The notes beneath the pieces are model-generated. The model did not search any database, was not told where the DNA came from, and saw only the letters and a list, made by a program, of their open reading frames with translations. This document shows positions 39,272 to 51,897 of a stretch of DNA of 64,000 nt, one piece after another. The stretch lies in assembly GCA_002706605.1 (NCBI GenBank), contig PALT01000017.1, forward strand, positions 1 through 64,000, given 5' to 3'. Both the position numbers and the translations under genes were made by a program. Every line of letters begins with the position of its first letter. The first letter of the stretch is position 1. The stretch comes from Rhodovulum sp. (lineage in GTDB: Bacteria > Pseudomonadota > Alphaproteobacteria > Rhodobacterales > Rhodobacteraceae).

Positions 39272-39619
39272 CTAAAGCTGCCAGTCATCCTCGTTCGGCA
39301 GTTCGCCAATGGCCATCCAATCGGCACGGATGCGGGCCACACGGGTGTCCCCCCATGTTTTGAACAGGATGCTAAACCCCGCATTCGTGATGTCCTGCGC
39401 CGAGACATCCGCGCGGCCATTGGTTTTCTGGTCCAAATCCCACATCGAGATGCTGACGGTCACCGCCGGAACACTGCGAAATTTCTCCGAGAATTTGATC
39501 TTGGTGACGGAAGAGCGTGGCCCCGTCCCCGTCCACATCACGCCCCCGTCTTCATAGTCGGAAAACAACACGCGGGACCCTTGGTCCACGCCGACGCGGT
39601 GACTGGATATTTTTTTCAT
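39272..39619 (-). CDS. H-type lectin domain protein
   Basis: The 115-residue protein starts at ATG 39619, with GGAGG about ten bases upstream. The sequence fits the H-type (Helix pomatia agglutinin) lectin module: FSEKFRSVPAVTVSISMWDLD, ADVSAQDITNAGFSILFKTWGDT and VARIRADWMAIGEL. These bind GalNAc-type sugars in animals. No signal peptide is visible, so its location is unclear. It lies alone between the prs and atp terminators. Confidence 0.8.
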   Translation of the reverse strand: MKKISSHRVGVDQGSRVLFSDYEDGGVMWTGTGPRSSVTKIKFSEKFRSVPAVTVSISMWDLDQKTNGRADVSAQDITNAGFSILFKTWGDTRVARIRADWMAIGELPNEDDWQL

Positions 39620-39699
39620 ATTTTTATCATCCTCCCGAGCGCCGCACGACAAAAACACTGTCCCCAGACCAAAACGGCACCCGCACACACATACCAATA

Positions 39700-39732
39700 C
39701 AAAAAGAAAAAGGCCCCGACAACATCGGGGCC
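39700..39732 (-). terminator. terminator of the atp operon
   Basis: GGCCCCGA (39712-39719) and TCGGGGCC (39725-39732) form an 8-bp stem. On the minus strand it is followed by a T-rich tract (39700-39711), 33 bases after atpC. Confidence 0.93.
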
Positions 39733-39764
39733 TCTTCACTGTCCGTATGTGATTTTGTCCGACC

Positions 39765-40184
39765 TTAGATGGACGGTACGTTCGGGTCGAGCCCGATATG
39801 GGTCCCCATAGCCACCATGTCCGCCAGCAGCTTGGCCGCCGTGTCAGCCACATCAGGGTGGGCCTCTTTATGAGCGGCATGCGCAGCGGCAACCATCTCA
39901 TCGACCATTTCCTGAGTCACTTCTTCGACAGGATGCGAGCGTTCCGCCAGAACCGAAGTCCCCTCTGCCGAAATCTCGGCAAAGCCACCGGTGACGATGT
40001 AACGGCTGGACCCATCGGTCGTGACCACTTCCAGCACGCCCGGGCGCAGGGTGGTGATCATCGGCGCATGGTTGGGCATCGCCGTCAGGTCGCCATCGGC
40101 TCCCGGAATGCGGACCTCGGTGGCCTGAACAGAAGCGAGCTTCCGTTCAGGGGATACCAGGTCGAATTGCATAGTCTCAGCCAT
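39765..40184 (-). CDS. atpC: F1 ATP synthase epsilon subunit
   Basis: The 139-residue subunit has an N-terminal beta-barrel: [39 protein letters not shown], and [13 protein letters not shown]. The C-terminal helical part is short and Ala-rich. ATG at 40184 is preceded by GGGAGG; a TTG one codon upstream is also in frame. It is the last gene of the operon. Confidence 0.96.
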   Translation of the reverse strand: MAETMQFDLVSPERKLASVQATEVRIPGADGDLTAMPNHAPMITTLRPGVLEVVTTDGSSRYIVTGGFAEISAEGTSVLAERSHPVEEVTQEMVDEMVAAAHAAHKEAHPDVADTAAKLLADMVAMGTHIGLDPNVPSI

Positions 40185-40195
40185 CAAGGCCTCCC

Positions 40196-42516
<2,321 letters not shown>

Positions 42517-42538
42517 CTATCCAGTCCTTACCCGCCCC

Positions 42539-44077
42539 TCAGGCGAAGTCTTTCGCGAAATCGTCGAGAGCTGCTTTGATTTTGTCGGCCAGCTCACCTT
42601 TGACCTTACGGTCGTTCTCGGTGATGTCTGCCAGCAGATCAGCATGTTTCTGACGCAGGTGGTTCAGCATGGCTTCTTCAAAGCGACCGACGTCTTTAAC
42701 TGCGACGTTGTCCAGATAGCCGTTGGTGCCTGCGAAGATGACGCAAACGATTTCGGCGTTCGTCAGCGGCGAGTACTGCGGCTGTTTCATCAGCTCGGTC
42801 AGACGTGCACCACGGTTCAGCAGACGCTGGGTTGCAGCATCCAGATCCGAACCGAACTGAGCGAACGCAGCCATCTCACGGTACTGAGCCAGCGACAGTT
42901 TAACCGGACCAGCAACCGAGGACATTGCCTTGGTTTGGGCCGACGAACCAACGCGGGATACCGACAGACCGGTGTTCACAGCAGGACGGATACCTTGGTA
43001 GAACAGTTCGGTTTCGAGGAAGATCTGACCGTCGGTGATCGAGATCACGTTGGTCGGAATAAACGCCGAAACGTCACCACCTTGGGTTTCGATGATCGGC
43101 AGCGCGGTCAGCGAGCCAGCACCGTGATCCTCGTTCAGCTTTGCCGAACGCTCCAGCAGACGGGAGTGCAGGTAGAAAACGTCACCCGGATACGCTTCAC
43201 GCCCCGGCGGACGACGCAGCAGCAGCGACATCTGACGGTACGAAACGGCCTGTTTGGACAGGTCATCGTAGATGATCAGGGCGTGCTTGCCGTTGTCACG
43301 GAAGTATTCGGCCATTGCGGTCGCGGCGTAGGGTGCCAGGAACTGCATCGGAGCGGGGTCCGAAGCGGTCGCAGCAACAACGATCGTGTATTCGATCGCG
43401 CCGGTTTCTTCCAGTTTCTTCACCAGCTGGGCAACGGTCGAGCGTTTCTGACCAACTGCAACGTAAACGCAGTACAGTTTCTTGCTCTCGTCGTCGCCAG
43501 CAGCGTCGTTGTACGATTTCTGGTTCAGGATGGCGTCCAGAGCCACAGCCGTTTTACCGGTCTGACGGTCGCCGATGACCAGTTCCCGCTGACCACGGCC
43601 GATCGGGATCATCGCGTCAACCGACTTCAGGCCGGTTGCCATCGGTTCGTGAACCGATTTACGCGGGATGATGCCCGGTGCTTTGACGTCAGCGATGCGG
43701 CGCTCGGAGGCTTGGATCTCGCCTTTGCCGTCGATCGGGTTGCCCAGACCGTCAACAACGCGACCCAGCAGGGCGTCGCCTGCGGGAACGTCCACGATCG
43801 AGTTGGTGCGCTTAACCGTGTCACCTTCTTTAATGTCACGGTCCGAACCGAAGATAACAACACCAACGTTGTCTGCTTCGAGGTTCAGCGCCATCCCGCG
43901 GATACCACCGGGGAATTCAACCATTTCACCGGCCTGAACATTGTCGAGGCCGTGAACCCGCGCAATACCGTCGCCGACGGAGAGCACGCGGCCCACTTCG
44001 GCGACTTCGGCTTCTTGACCGAAGTTCTTGATCTGCTCCTTGAGGATCGCAGAGATCTCAGCTGCTTGGATACCCAT
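42539..44077 (-). CDS. atpA: F1 ATP synthase alpha subunit
   Basis: The 512-residue non-catalytic nucleotide-binding subunit has P-loop [34 protein letters not shown] and [14 protein letters not shown]. The N-terminal helix [19 protein letters not shown] is present. It directly abuts atpH (stop of atpH at 44078-44080, atpA start at 44075-44077), implying tight coupling. Confidence 0.98.
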   Translation of the reverse strand: MGIQAAEISAILKEQIKNFGQEAEVAEVGRVLSVGDGIARVHGLDNVQAGEMVEFPGGIRGMALNLEADNVGVVIFGSDRDIKEGDTVKRTNSIVDVPAGDALLGRVVDGLGNPIDGKGEIQASERRIADVKAPGIIPRKSVHEPMATGLKSVDAMIPIGRGQRELVIGDRQTGKTAVALDAILNQKSYNDAAGDDESKKLYCVYVAVGQKRSTVAQLVKKLEETGAIEYTIVVAATASDPAPMQFLAPYAATAMAEYFRDNGKHALIIYDDLSKQAVSYRQMSLLLRRPPGREAYPGDVFYLHSRLLERSAKLNEDHGAGSLTALPIIETQGGDVSAFIPTNVISITDGQIFLETELFYQGIRPAVNTGLSVSRVGSSAQTKAMSSVAGPVKLSLAQYREMAAFAQFGSDLDAATQRLLNRGARLTELMKQPQYSPLTNAEIVCVIFAGTNGYLDNVAVKDVGRFEEAMLNHLRQKHADLLADITENDRKVKGELADKIKAALDDFAKDFA

Positions 44078-44638
44078 TTATCCGACCTCTTTCATGGTGT
44101 TCTGGAGTGCCGCGAGCTTGGAGCGGATCGACGTATCGACCATCTTCGAGCCCACTTTTACGATAAGTCCGCCGATGAGGCTTTCATCAACGGACGCATT
44201 GATGTTGACAGTCTTGCCAACAGTTTTCTTCAGGACCGCAGCAAGTTTCTCTTGCTGAGCCTTGGTCATTGCTTTGGCGGCGACGACCTCGGCGGTCACC
44301 TCACCTTTTTCTTCCGCAATCATGTCGCGCAACTGGGCAGCCAGCTGCGGCAGGGCGAACAACCGGCGCTTGCCAGCCATCAGGCCCAGTGCGTTGGTCA
44401 TCGTGCCGGTCAGGCCCATGGCCTTACCCAGAGCAGCGACAGACGCGCCCAACTCATCACGGGTATAAACCGGCGACGAGATCAGGTCACGGAACTCGGC
44501 ACTATCGGCCAGTGCGGCCTCCAGCGCGTCGAGATCGTTCTCCAACGCAGAAATTACATTGTCTTCTTTGGCCAGTTCAAAAATGGCCGAGGCATAGCGG
44601 GCTGCAATGCCTGCTGAGATCGAAGCCGGTTCGGACAC
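44078..44638 (-). CDS. atpH: F1 ATP synthase delta subunit
   Basis: The 186-residue stator subunit joins F1 to Fo. It starts SEPASISAGIAARYASAIFELAKE and ends with VGSKMVDTSIRSKLAALQNTM. The likely start is GTG at 44638, with AAAGG six bases upstream; another GTG at 44644 is in frame but too near the ribosome site. First gene of atpHAGDC. The Fo genes (atpIBEF) are absent, as usual in Rhodobacterales, where they lie elsewhere. Confidence 0.95.
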   Translation of the reverse strand: MSEPASISAGIAARYASAIFELAKEDNVISALENDLDALEAALADSAEFRDLISSPVYTRDELGASVAALGKAMGLTGTMTNALGLMAGKRRLFALPQLAAQLRDMIAEEKGEVTAEVVAAKAMTKAQQEKLAAVLKKTVGKTVNINASVDESLIGGLIVKVGSKMVDTSIRSKLAALQNTMKEVG

Positions 44639-44659
44639 GTCCACCCTTTCGATGTCTTT

Positions 44660-44693
44660 AGCCCCCGAAAAGCCGCAGGAGGCGGCAGGGGCT
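44660..44693 (-). other. stem-loop in the atp operon leader
   Basis: AGCCCC (44660-44665) pairs with GGGGCT (44688-44693), enclosing GCCGC (44672-44676) and GCGGC. It lies about 20 bases before the atpH start, inside the predicted transcript. It could stabilise the mRNA 5' end or influence ribosome access. Confidence 0.5.
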
Positions 44694-44736
44694 ACTCACG
44701 CTCACGCCAATATGGCGCGCTCCCGAAATCAGCGCG

Positions 44737-44765
44737 GATGTAGCAGAGCATTCCCCGTGTCGCAA
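44737..44765 (-). promoter_or_regulatory. candidate promoter of the atp operon
   Basis: On the minus strand TTGCGA (44760-44765), a 17-base spacer and TACATC (44737-44742) would start transcription near 44730, about 90 bases before atpH. Confidence 0.4.
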
Positions 44766-44900
44766 CAGTCAACAACACCTTCGGGTGAGTCGATTTTCTG
44801 ACCAATTGCGCAGTTTGGACGCTAACTGATGAAGATGCGGGCGAAATGCCTGATTTACAGCCCCTGCCGAGTCGCCATTTTCTGCGTAAAAACGTCGCAG

Positions 44901-45638
44901 TTACGCGGGATTTGCCGCCGGAGCGGGCAAAACGCTAAGCGGGCGGCGCAGGGCGTTCGTCACCGGCGTGCCCGTAGGACGATACACCTGTTTTGACACC
45001 TCAACCATCAACACGCCCCCAGCAAAATAAGCACTTACGCGCCGTCCCATGCCCTCAAGCAGGTCCGATGTCTTGAGCCAGAATCGCTTGTGACTGGGGG
45101 GGGCATACAGGGCTGCGCGGTGGCCTTCGGGCTGAAACCCGTGGCGCTTTAACTGATTTTCAAGCTGTCCCAGCGAATAGGGCCGCCCGAAACCGAACGG
45201 TGTTCCGTCCCCACGCGCCCAAAGACCGGAACGATTGGGCACAATAAACATCGCACGTGCCCCCGGCCCCATGACGCGCGAACATTCCTCTAATAACGCG
45301 GTGGGGTGTTCGCTTGTTTCAAGGCCATGCATGACGACCAGCTTGTCCGCGATTCCCGTCGCTAGGGGCCAATTCACCTCTTCTGACAGGACGGATACGT
45401 TCGGGCGACCGGCGGGCCAATGCATGACGCCCTGTTGGCCGGGCATCACGCCGACAATGCGCCGCGCCTCTTCCATATAGGGGCGCAACATCGGCACCGC
45501 GAAGCCGAATCCCACAACCGTCTGGTTCTTTGCCTCGGGCCAGAACTCCAACAACTGGTTCCGGATCGCACGCTGCGCCACCCGACCCAAATTGGTCCGG
45601 TAGTAAAAATTCCGCAGATCCAACACATCAAGGTGCAT
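44901..45638 (-). CDS. class I SAM-dependent methyltransferase
   Basis: The 245-residue protein starts at 45638 ([20 protein letters not shown]). The SAM-binding region is [13 protein letters not shown], followed by [20 protein letters not shown] and [16 protein letters not shown]. This resembles the Methyltransf_11 type, though the first glycine loop is non-standard (VGFGFAVP). The substrate is unknown. It is divergent from gloB, a common neighbour arrangement in this order. Confidence 0.85.
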   Translation of the reverse strand: MHLDVLDLRNFYYRTNLGRVAQRAIRNQLLEFWPEAKNQTVVGFGFAVPMLRPYMEEARRIVGVMPGQQGVMHWPAGRPNVSVLSEEVNWPLATGIADKLVVMHGLETSEHPTALLEECSRVMGPGARAMFIVPNRSGLWARGDGTPFGFGRPYSLGQLENQLKRHGFQPEGHRAALYAPPSHKRFWLKTSDLLEGMGRRVSAYFAGGVLMVEVSKQVYRPTGTPVTNALRRPLSVLPAPAANPA

Positions 45639-45700
45639 TGCAGTCCCATCCCACTTCGGCGAATCTGACGCTAGGCGCAATCGAGCAAAGGAACAACATC

Positions 45701-46465
45701 GTGTCACTGGAAATCGTTACCGTCCCCTGCCTGTCGGACAACTATGCCTATGTGTTGCATAACGCCAATACCGGTGAGACCGCCGTGGTGGACGTTCCCG
45801 ATGCCGCGCCGTTGAAGCAGGTTCTGAACGATCGCGGCTGGACCCTGACCGATATCCTGATCACGCACCACCACTATGACCATATCGACGGGGTTGAGGA
45901 TTTGCGCGGCCCCGGTGTGCGGGTCATTGGCGCGGCGGCGGATGCGCACCGCCTGCCCCCGTTGGATCAGACCGTTGAACAGGGTTCGGACCTGATCGTC
46001 TGCGGCGAGAGCGTTCAGGTGTTTGACACCCCCGGCCACACGATTGGCCATGTGTCATTCTACTTCCCCGACACGGGTGCCGCCTTTACCGCCGATACGT
46101 TGATGGCGATGGGATGTGGCCGTTTGTTCGAGGGCACGCCGGATATGATGTGGGCGTCCCTGTCCGCGTTGATGGCCCTGCCGCCCGAGACCACTATCTG
46201 TTCCGGTCACGAATACACCGCCGCCAACGCGCGGTTTGCCATGACTATTGAACCGGAAAATCCCGACCTTATCTCTAGGGTACAACAGATCACCCAAGCC
46301 CGGGCGGACAACCGCCCCACAGTTCCCAGTAAATTGGCAGACGAGATCGCGACAAACCCGTTCTTGCGCGCCAATGTTCCCACCCTCAAAGCGGCACTTG
46401 GCATGGAACATGCTGATGATGTCGCAGTCTTTGCCGAAATCCGTCGGCGCAAGGATAATTTCTGA
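45701..46465 (+). CDS. gloB: hydroxyacylglutathione hydrolase (glyoxalase II)
   Basis: It hydrolyses S-lactoylglutathione in methylglyoxal detoxification. GTG at 45701 is the start (AAAGGAA seven bases upstream), giving 254 residues; the upstream open frame overlaps the divergent gene. Metallo-beta-lactamase motifs: [43 protein letters not shown], and [14 protein letters not shown]. The C-terminal HAGH domain ends with EIRRRKDNF. Confidence 0.96.
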   Translation: MSLEIVTVPCLSDNYAYVLHNANTGETAVVDVPDAAPLKQVLNDRGWTLTDILITHHHYDHIDGVEDLRGPGVRVIGAAADAHRLPPLDQTVEQGSDLIVCGESVQVFDTPGHTIGHVSFYFPDTGAAFTADTLMAMGCGRLFEGTPDMMWASLSALMALPPETTICSGHEYTAANARFAMTIEPENPDLISRVQQITQARADNRPTVPSKLADEIATNPFLRANVPTLKAALGMEHADDVAVFAEIRRRKDNF

Positions 46466-46648
46466 TCGAACGATGGTCAAAGCCGAAAAACAGCGACGAT
46501 TAAAATTTGGCCCTTGACCCGATTCCTTTGGAAAATTGTCCAGAAAACACTTGAAGCGGGCCGTTAAAAACCGATCCTTAATATCATACGGCCACAGTTG
46601 AGGTGGGCCCCGTCGCCCCCTCCGCCTAACAGGAAAGGAGCACGCGCA

Positions 46649-48985
46649 GTGCCTTCATTTTCGAGCACCCTTGAACAAGCCATCCACGGCGCACTGGCCC
46701 TTGCCAATGCGCGACGCCATGAACTTGCCACGCTGGAACACCTGCTCTTGTCTCTGATCGACGAACCCGACGCGGCCAAGGTCATGAAGGCCTGTTCGGT
46801 TGATCTCGAAGAGCTGCGTCAGACGCTGGTCGAATTCATCGACGAAGAACTCTCGACCCTCGTGACCGAAATCGAAGGGTCCGAGGCCGTTCCGACCGCC
46901 GCGTTTCAGCGCGTGATCCAACGCGCCGCGATCCATGTCCAAAGTTCCGGCCGCACCGAAGTGACCGGCGCGAACGTTCTGGTCGCGATCTTTGCCGAAC
47001 GGGAATCGAACGCCGCCTACTTCCTGCAGGAACAGGATATGACGCGCTATGACGCGGTGAACTTTATTGCCCATGGCGTGGCCAAGGACCCGTCCTTTGG
47101 CGAAAGCCGCCCCGTCAAAGGGGCCACCGATTTCGAAGAAGAGGCCCAAAGCGCCCCCAAAGCCGCCCAAGACGAGGGCGACGGCAAGGAATCCGCGCTG
47201 GCCAAATACTGTGTCGACCTGAACGCCAAGGCCGCCGAGGGGGATGTCGATCCCCTGATCGGTCGCGCGCATGAGGTGGAACGCTGTATTCAGGTGCTGT
47301 GCCGCCGCCGCAAGAACAACCCGTTGCTGGTCGGCGATCCTGGTGTGGGCAAAACCGCCATTGCCGAGGGTCTGGCGCGCAAAATCGTCAACGGCGAAAC
47401 GCCTGAGGTTCTGTCGGGCGCGACGATCTTCTCGCTGGATATGGGCGCACTGTTGGCGGGCACGCGGTATCGCGGTGACTTTGAGGAACGCCTCAAGGCC
47501 GTTGTGACCGAGCTTGAACAGCACCCCGATGCGGTTCTGTTTATCGACGAAATCCACACCGTGATTGGTGCCGGTGCCACCAGTGGCGGCGCGATGGATG
47601 CATCGAACCTGCTGAAACCCGCCCTGCAGGGTGGCAAGCTGCGCTGCATGGGCTCGACCACCTACAAAGAATTCCGTCAGCATTTCGAAAAGGACCGCGC
47701 CCTTAGCCGCCGGTTCCAGAAAATCGACGTGAACGAACCTTCGGTCGAAGATGCCGTGAAAATCCTCAAGGGTCTGAAACCCTATTTCGAGGAACACCAC
47801 GCCATCAAATACACCAGCGACGCGATCAAATCCGCCGTGGAACTGTCCGCACGCTATATCCATGACCGCAAGCTGCCCGATAAGGCCATCGACGTAATCG
47901 ATGAGGCCGGCGCGGCCCAGCATCTGGTCGCAAGCGCCAAGCGTCGCAAGACGATCGGTGCCAAGGAAATCGAAGAGGTGATCGCCAAAATCGCGCGCAT
48001 CCCCCCGAAAAACGTGTCCAAGGATGATGCCGAGGTTCTGAAAGACCTCGAAAAGACCCTGAAACGCGTTGTATTCGGTCAGGATAATGCGATTGAGGCC
48101 CTGTCGTCCGCGATCAAACTGGCCCGTGCGGGTCTGCGCGAACCGGAAAAACCCATCGGCAACTACCTGTTTGCGGGTCCGACCGGCGTGGGTAAAACCG
48201 AGGTCGCGAACCAACTGGCACGCAGCCTTGGCGTGGAACTGGTCCGGTTCGACATGTCCGAATACATGGAGAAACACGCGGTCAGCCGTCTGATCGGTGC
48301 GCCTCCGGGCTATGTCGGGTTCGATCAGGGCGGGATGCTGACCGATACGGTCGATCAACATCCGCACTGTGTGCTGCTGCTCGACGAGATCGAAAAGGCA
48401 CACCCCGATGTCTACAACATCCTGCTGCAGGTCATGGACCACGGGAAACTGACCGACCACAACGGTCGTACGGTCGATTTCCGCAATGTGATCCTGATCA
48501 TGACCTCGAACGCGGGTGCCGCAGAACAGGCCAAGGCGGCCATCGGTTTCGGCCGCGACCGCCGCGAGGGCGAGGATACAGCCGCGATCGAACGCACGTT
48601 CACGCCGGAATTCCGCAACCGTCTGGACGCCGTGATCAGCTTCCAGCCGCTGCCCAAAGAGGTCATTCTGCAGGTCGTCGAAAAGTTCGTACTGCAGCTT
48701 GAGGCGCAGCTGATGGATCGCAACGTATCGATCGAACTGACCAAACCCGCCGCCGAGTGGCTGGCCGAGAAAGGCTATGATGACAAGATGGGTGCGCGTC
48801 CTCTGGGCCGTGTCATTCAAGAAAACATCAAAAAGCCGCTGGCCGAGGAACTGTTGTTCGGCAAGCTGGCCAAGGGCGGTCTCGTCAAGGTCGGCGTCAA
48901 GAACGGCGAATTGGACCTGCGCGTCGAAGAACCGACCAAGCGTCAGATCGCCTCGAAAAAGCCGCCGCTGCTGACCGCAGATTGA
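46649..48985 (+). CDS. clpA: ATP-dependent Clp protease ATP-binding subunit ClpA
   Basis: The 778-residue AAA+ unfoldase for ClpP starts at GTG 46649, with AGGAAAGGAG eight bases upstream. The N-domain (residues ~1-145: [20 protein letters not shown]) binds ClpS. Walker A sites are [14 protein letters not shown] and [15 protein letters not shown]. The IGF tripeptide near residue 632 is the ClpP-docking loop. clpS does not precede it in the 183 bases after gloB, so it must be elsewhere. It overlaps the M23 gene by 4 bases. Confidence 0.97.
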   Translation: MPSFSSTLEQAIHGALALANARRHELATLEHLLLSLIDEPDAAKVMKACSVDLEELRQTLVEFIDEELSTLVTEIEGSEAVPTAAFQRVIQRAAIHVQSSGRTEVTGANVLVAIFAERESNAAYFLQEQDMTRYDAVNFIAHGVAKDPSFGESRPVKGATDFEEEAQSAPKAAQDEGDGKESALAKYCVDLNAKAAEGDVDPLIGRAHEVERCIQVLCRRRKNNPLLVGDPGVGKTAIAEGLARKIVNGETPEVLSGATIFSLDMGALLAGTRYRGDFEERLKAVVTELEQHPDAVLFIDEIHTVIGAGATSGGAMDASNLLKPALQGGKLRCMGSTTYKEFRQHFEKDRALSRRFQKIDVNEPSVEDAVKILKGLKPYFEEHHAIKYTSDAIKSAVELSARYIHDRKLPDKAIDVIDEAGAAQHLVASAKRRKTIGAKEIEEVIAKIARIPPKNVSKDDAEVLKDLEKTLKRVVFGQDNAIEALSSAIKLARAGLREPEKPIGNYLFAGPTGVGKTEVANQLARSLGVELVRFDMSEYMEKHAVSRLIGAPPGYVGFDQGGMLTDTVDQHPHCVLLLDEIEKAHPDVYNILLQVMDHGKLTDHNGRTVDFRNVILIMTSNAGAAEQAKAAIGFGRDRREGEDTAAIERTFTPEFRNRLDAVISFQPLPKEVILQVVEKFVLQLEAQLMDRNVSIELTKPAAEWLAEKGYDDKMGARPLGRVIQENIKKPLAEELLFGKLAKGGLVKVGVKNGELDLRVEEPTKRQIASKKPPLLTAD

Positions 48986-49950
48986 TACGGACGGCCCTAA
49001 TATCAATGCTTGCCCTCGCCGCACCCTCTGCGGCGGGGGCATTTCTTTTGTCCGTCCCCTTGGACTGTGACCTCGGGGACGACTGTTATATCCAACAATA
49101 TGTCGACCGCGATCCTGGTGCGGGTGCCGCCGATTTCACCTGTGGGCCTTTGGCCAATAACGGGCACAAGGGCACGGATTTCGCGATCCCGTCCCTGTCG
49201 GCAATGGCAACCGGTGTGAACGTTCTGGCCGCCGCGCCAGGTACGGTGACGGGCGTGCGCGACGGCATGGCCGACATCCCCGTCACCGCAGATAATGCCC
49301 CCGATATTGAAGGGCGCGAATGCGGCAATGGGGTTGTCATCCGCCACGGTGACGGCTGGGAAACGCAATATTGCCACCTGAAACAGGGATCTATCGCCGT
49401 CCAATCCGGTCAACGCGTCGGCAAGGGCACGGTCCTTGGGCAGGTCGGCCTTTCGGGTCAGACGTCCTATCCCCATGTCCACATGAGTGTGCGCAAAGAC
49501 GGGGCGGTCACCGATCCCTTTGACCCAAGCGGCACCCCGACCACATGCGACGCGCCCGACGCGACCCTGTGGGAGGACCCGATCGCCTATCAGGCGGGCG
49601 GGTTGATCTCGGTCGGGATCGATACGGCGGTGCCCGATTACAACGCGGTCAAACTTGGCCCACCGCCCATCGACCACCTGACAACCGACATCCCCGCGCT
49701 GGTCCTGTGGGGCTATGCCTATGGCGGACGTGCGGGCGATGTGTTGCGCATCGATATCGCGGGGCCAAGCGGCTTTCGTTTCACCCATGACACGGAACTG
49801 GACCGGTCACAGCCCCAGCTTTACCGCGCGGCGGGCACGCGAAATGGCGGCAAACGTTGGCCCATAGGGACCTATACCGGCACGGTCCACATGCTACGCG
49901 ACGGGGTTGAGATCGACCAGCGCAGCGTGATGTTTGACATCACGCCCTAG
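48982..49950 (+). CDS. exported M23 family metallopeptidase
   Basis: The 322-residue protein begins at TTG 48982, overlapping the clpA stop (TTGA). This start gives a complete signal peptide ([20 protein letters not shown]), while the first ATG (49006) would shorten it. The lysostaphin-type zinc site is seen as NNGHKGTDFAIP (His and Asp) and YPHVHMSV (H-x-H). The C-terminal ~110 residues are a separate beta domain. Likely a periplasmic peptidoglycan endopeptidase. Confidence 0.87.
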   Translation: MIRTALISMLALAAPSAAGAFLLSVPLDCDLGDDCYIQQYVDRDPGAGAADFTCGPLANNGHKGTDFAIPSLSAMATGVNVLAAAPGTVTGVRDGMADIPVTADNAPDIEGRECGNGVVIRHGDGWETQYCHLKQGSIAVQSGQRVGKGTVLGQVGLSGQTSYPHVHMSVRKDGAVTDPFDPSGTPTTCDAPDATLWEDPIAYQAGGLISVGIDTAVPDYNAVKLGPPPIDHLTTDIPALVLWGYAYGGRAGDVLRIDIAGPSGFRFTHDTELDRSQPQLYRAAGTRNGGKRWPIGTYTGTVHMLRDGVEIDQRSVMFDITP

Positions 49951-51893
49951 CGTTCGGTCAGTTTCAATTCGATCCGGCGGTTTTGCGCATAGGCCTCGGG
50001 CGTGTCGCCAGCGACCGCGGGGCGATATTCGCCGAAGCCGGTGGCGGCCAGACGGCTGGGGTCAAAGCCCAACGCATCCGTCATGTATCGCACCACGGAC
50101 AGTGCACGCCCTTGGCTCAGCTCCCAGTTATCGCGATAGCGCCCTGTTCCTGACAACGGCACCTTGTCCGTGTGGCCATCGACGCGGATGATCCAGTCGA
50201 TTTCGGACGGAATTTCGCCCGAAACGTCCCGCAGGATCGACACGACATTGGCGATCTGTTCCTCGCCCGAAGGCGACAAATCGGCAGAGGCGGGTTCGAA
50301 CAGGACCTCGGACGAGAACACAAACCGGTCGCCCTCGATCCGGACGCCTTCGCGGCCTGCCAGAACCTGACGCAGACGGCCAAAAAATTCCGAACGGTAG
50401 TTTTCCAGATCCTTGGCCTCGGCGGCCAAACGGGCGGCTTCGGCCTCAAGGCGGAGACGTTCGGCCTCTTCCAACTCGGCGCGGGCGCGCTGTTCGGACG
50501 CCGCGCGGGCAAGCGCCGCGTTCAATTGATTGCCCAACGATTCCAGTTGCACCTTGGCCGCAGCATCGCGCGACGCCGCATCATCCAACAATGCCTGAAG
50601 CGACCCAAGCTGCGCCCGCAACTGTGCGATCTGCTGGTTCAACAGGGCGATTTTGCGCTGGCTCTCGGCCGATTTCGCCTCTTCAGCCGAAAGGGCCTCA
50701 TTCGCTTGGGCCAACAGGATTTCCTGTCTCTGGGCCTCGGACAATTGCGCGGCGGCCTCTTGTTCGGCGGCCAGTTTCGCGGCCAATGCGGCGGTCAGTT
50801 GATCACGCACGGTCGCCTGATCCGGCGCGGCGGCGCGCAGGGCATCCACCTCGGCCTGCAGGGCGTCGCGCGCGGTGATCGCGGCAGCCAGTTGCGCCTG
50901 TAGATCGGTTTGACTGGTCTCGGCGGCGTTTAGAGCGGCCTCAAGTTCACTGCGCCCGTCCTCAGCCCCCGCCAATGCGGCGCGCAACGTGTCCGTGTCC
51001 AACAACGCGGCGGCCAGTTTTGCGTTCAAATCCGCCTCGGCCGTTTCCGCCGCCGCCAACAGGGTCAGCGTCTCTTCGGCCTGTCTGCGCTGTTCCTCAA
51101 GCGCGAGGGTCATCGCCGTCAACTCATCCTGCGCATTGGCCAGACGTTCGCGCAACAGGCGGGCCGCCTCGGCCTCGGCCAATTGCTGGGCCTCTTGCGC
51201 GCTCAACTCCTGCTCCAACTCATCCACGCGCCCCGACAGGGTCAAACGCGCCGTTTCCGTATCCGCCAGATCGGCGCGCATCTCGGCGACCAGCGCCTCA
51301 AGCGCCTCGCGCTGTGCGGCTGCCAAACGGGCCGCCTCGGCATTGGCGTCGATTTCGGTGCGGGCGCGCGCAAGGGCCAGTTGCAACTGCTCCTGCGCCG
51401 ACAAAAGCTCGGTCTTTTCGGCCTCTAGCGCGTCGAGATCGGCGCGCAGCAGGGCGCCCTCATCCCGCGCAGCATCGCGCTCGGCCAGCAGGGTCGCGAC
51501 CTGCGCCTCAAAATCCGTGATCCGCGCGGCAGCGGCGGACAGGGATTGCGCCTGATCGTCAATTGTCTGGCTGAGGGTGGCGATCAACGCCGCCTGTTGT
51601 TCTGCGGCGATGCGCGCCTGTTCCAAGGTGCCCGACAAGGTGCCGATTTCGGTCTCCAACTGGAACGTACGTTGTTGTTCCAACCCCAAAGCCTCGGCCA
51701 GCGCGGAGAGTTCGGCGTTCAGTTGGCTTAGCTCATTTTCCTGACCGGTGATCGTGTCGCGCAGCATGGATTGCACGATCATAAAGATCGACAGAACGAA
51801 CATCAGCACCAGCAACAGCGCCGTCATCGCATCCACGAAACCGGGCCAGATGCTGGCCTGAAAGCGTTGTCCGGTGCGCCGTGTCAGGGCCAT
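49947..51893 (-). CDS. MotB/OmpA-like peptidoglycan-binding protein with long coiled coil
   Basis: The 648-residue protein has one N-terminal membrane helix (residues ~19-42; FVDAMTALLLVLMFVLSIFM, with Asp21 at the position of the proton-binding Asp of MotB/ExbD). Residues ~45-510 form an exceptionally long coiled coil rich in Ala, Glu, Gln and Leu. The C-terminus is an OmpA domain (SSEVLFEPASADLSPSGEEQ; RVDGHTDKVPL; TGFGEYRPAVAGD). It forms an operon with the MotA-like gene upstream (4-base gap). Its partner and architecture suggest an ion-driven envelope-spanning complex. The role is not established. Confidence 0.85.
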   Translation of the reverse strand: MALTRRTGQRFQASIWPGFVDAMTALLLVLMFVLSIFMIVQSMLRDTITGQENELSQLNAELSALAEALGLEQQRTFQLETEIGTLSGTLEQARIAAEQQAALIATLSQTIDDQAQSLSAAAARITDFEAQVATLLAERDAARDEGALLRADLDALEAEKTELLSAQEQLQLALARARTEIDANAEAARLAAAQREALEALVAEMRADLADTETARLTLSGRVDELEQELSAQEAQQLAEAEAARLLRERLANAQDELTAMTLALEEQRRQAEETLTLLAAAETAEADLNAKLAAALLDTDTLRAALAGAEDGRSELEAALNAAETSQTDLQAQLAAAITARDALQAEVDALRAAAPDQATVRDQLTAALAAKLAAEQEAAAQLSEAQRQEILLAQANEALSAEEAKSAESQRKIALLNQQIAQLRAQLGSLQALLDDAASRDAAAKVQLESLGNQLNAALARAASEQRARAELEEAERLRLEAEAARLAAEAKDLENYRSEFFGRLRQVLAGREGVRIEGDRFVFSSEVLFEPASADLSPSGEEQIANVVSILRDVSGEIPSEIDWIIRVDGHTDKVPLSGTGRYRDNWELSQGRALSVVRYMTDALGFDPSRLAATGFGEYRPAVAGDTPEAYAQNRRIELKLTER

Positions 51894-51897
51894 GGCG

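Noticed and set aside
39620..39901. An extended N-terminus for the lectin-domain protein
   Set aside because: The longer frame would run through the atp terminator and into atpC on the same strand; the ATG at 39619 has its own ribosome site.
46655..49042. A 795-codon open frame antisense to clpA
   Set aside because: The sense strand has both AAA+ modules and the IGF loop intact, so the antisense frame is a by-product of codon bias.
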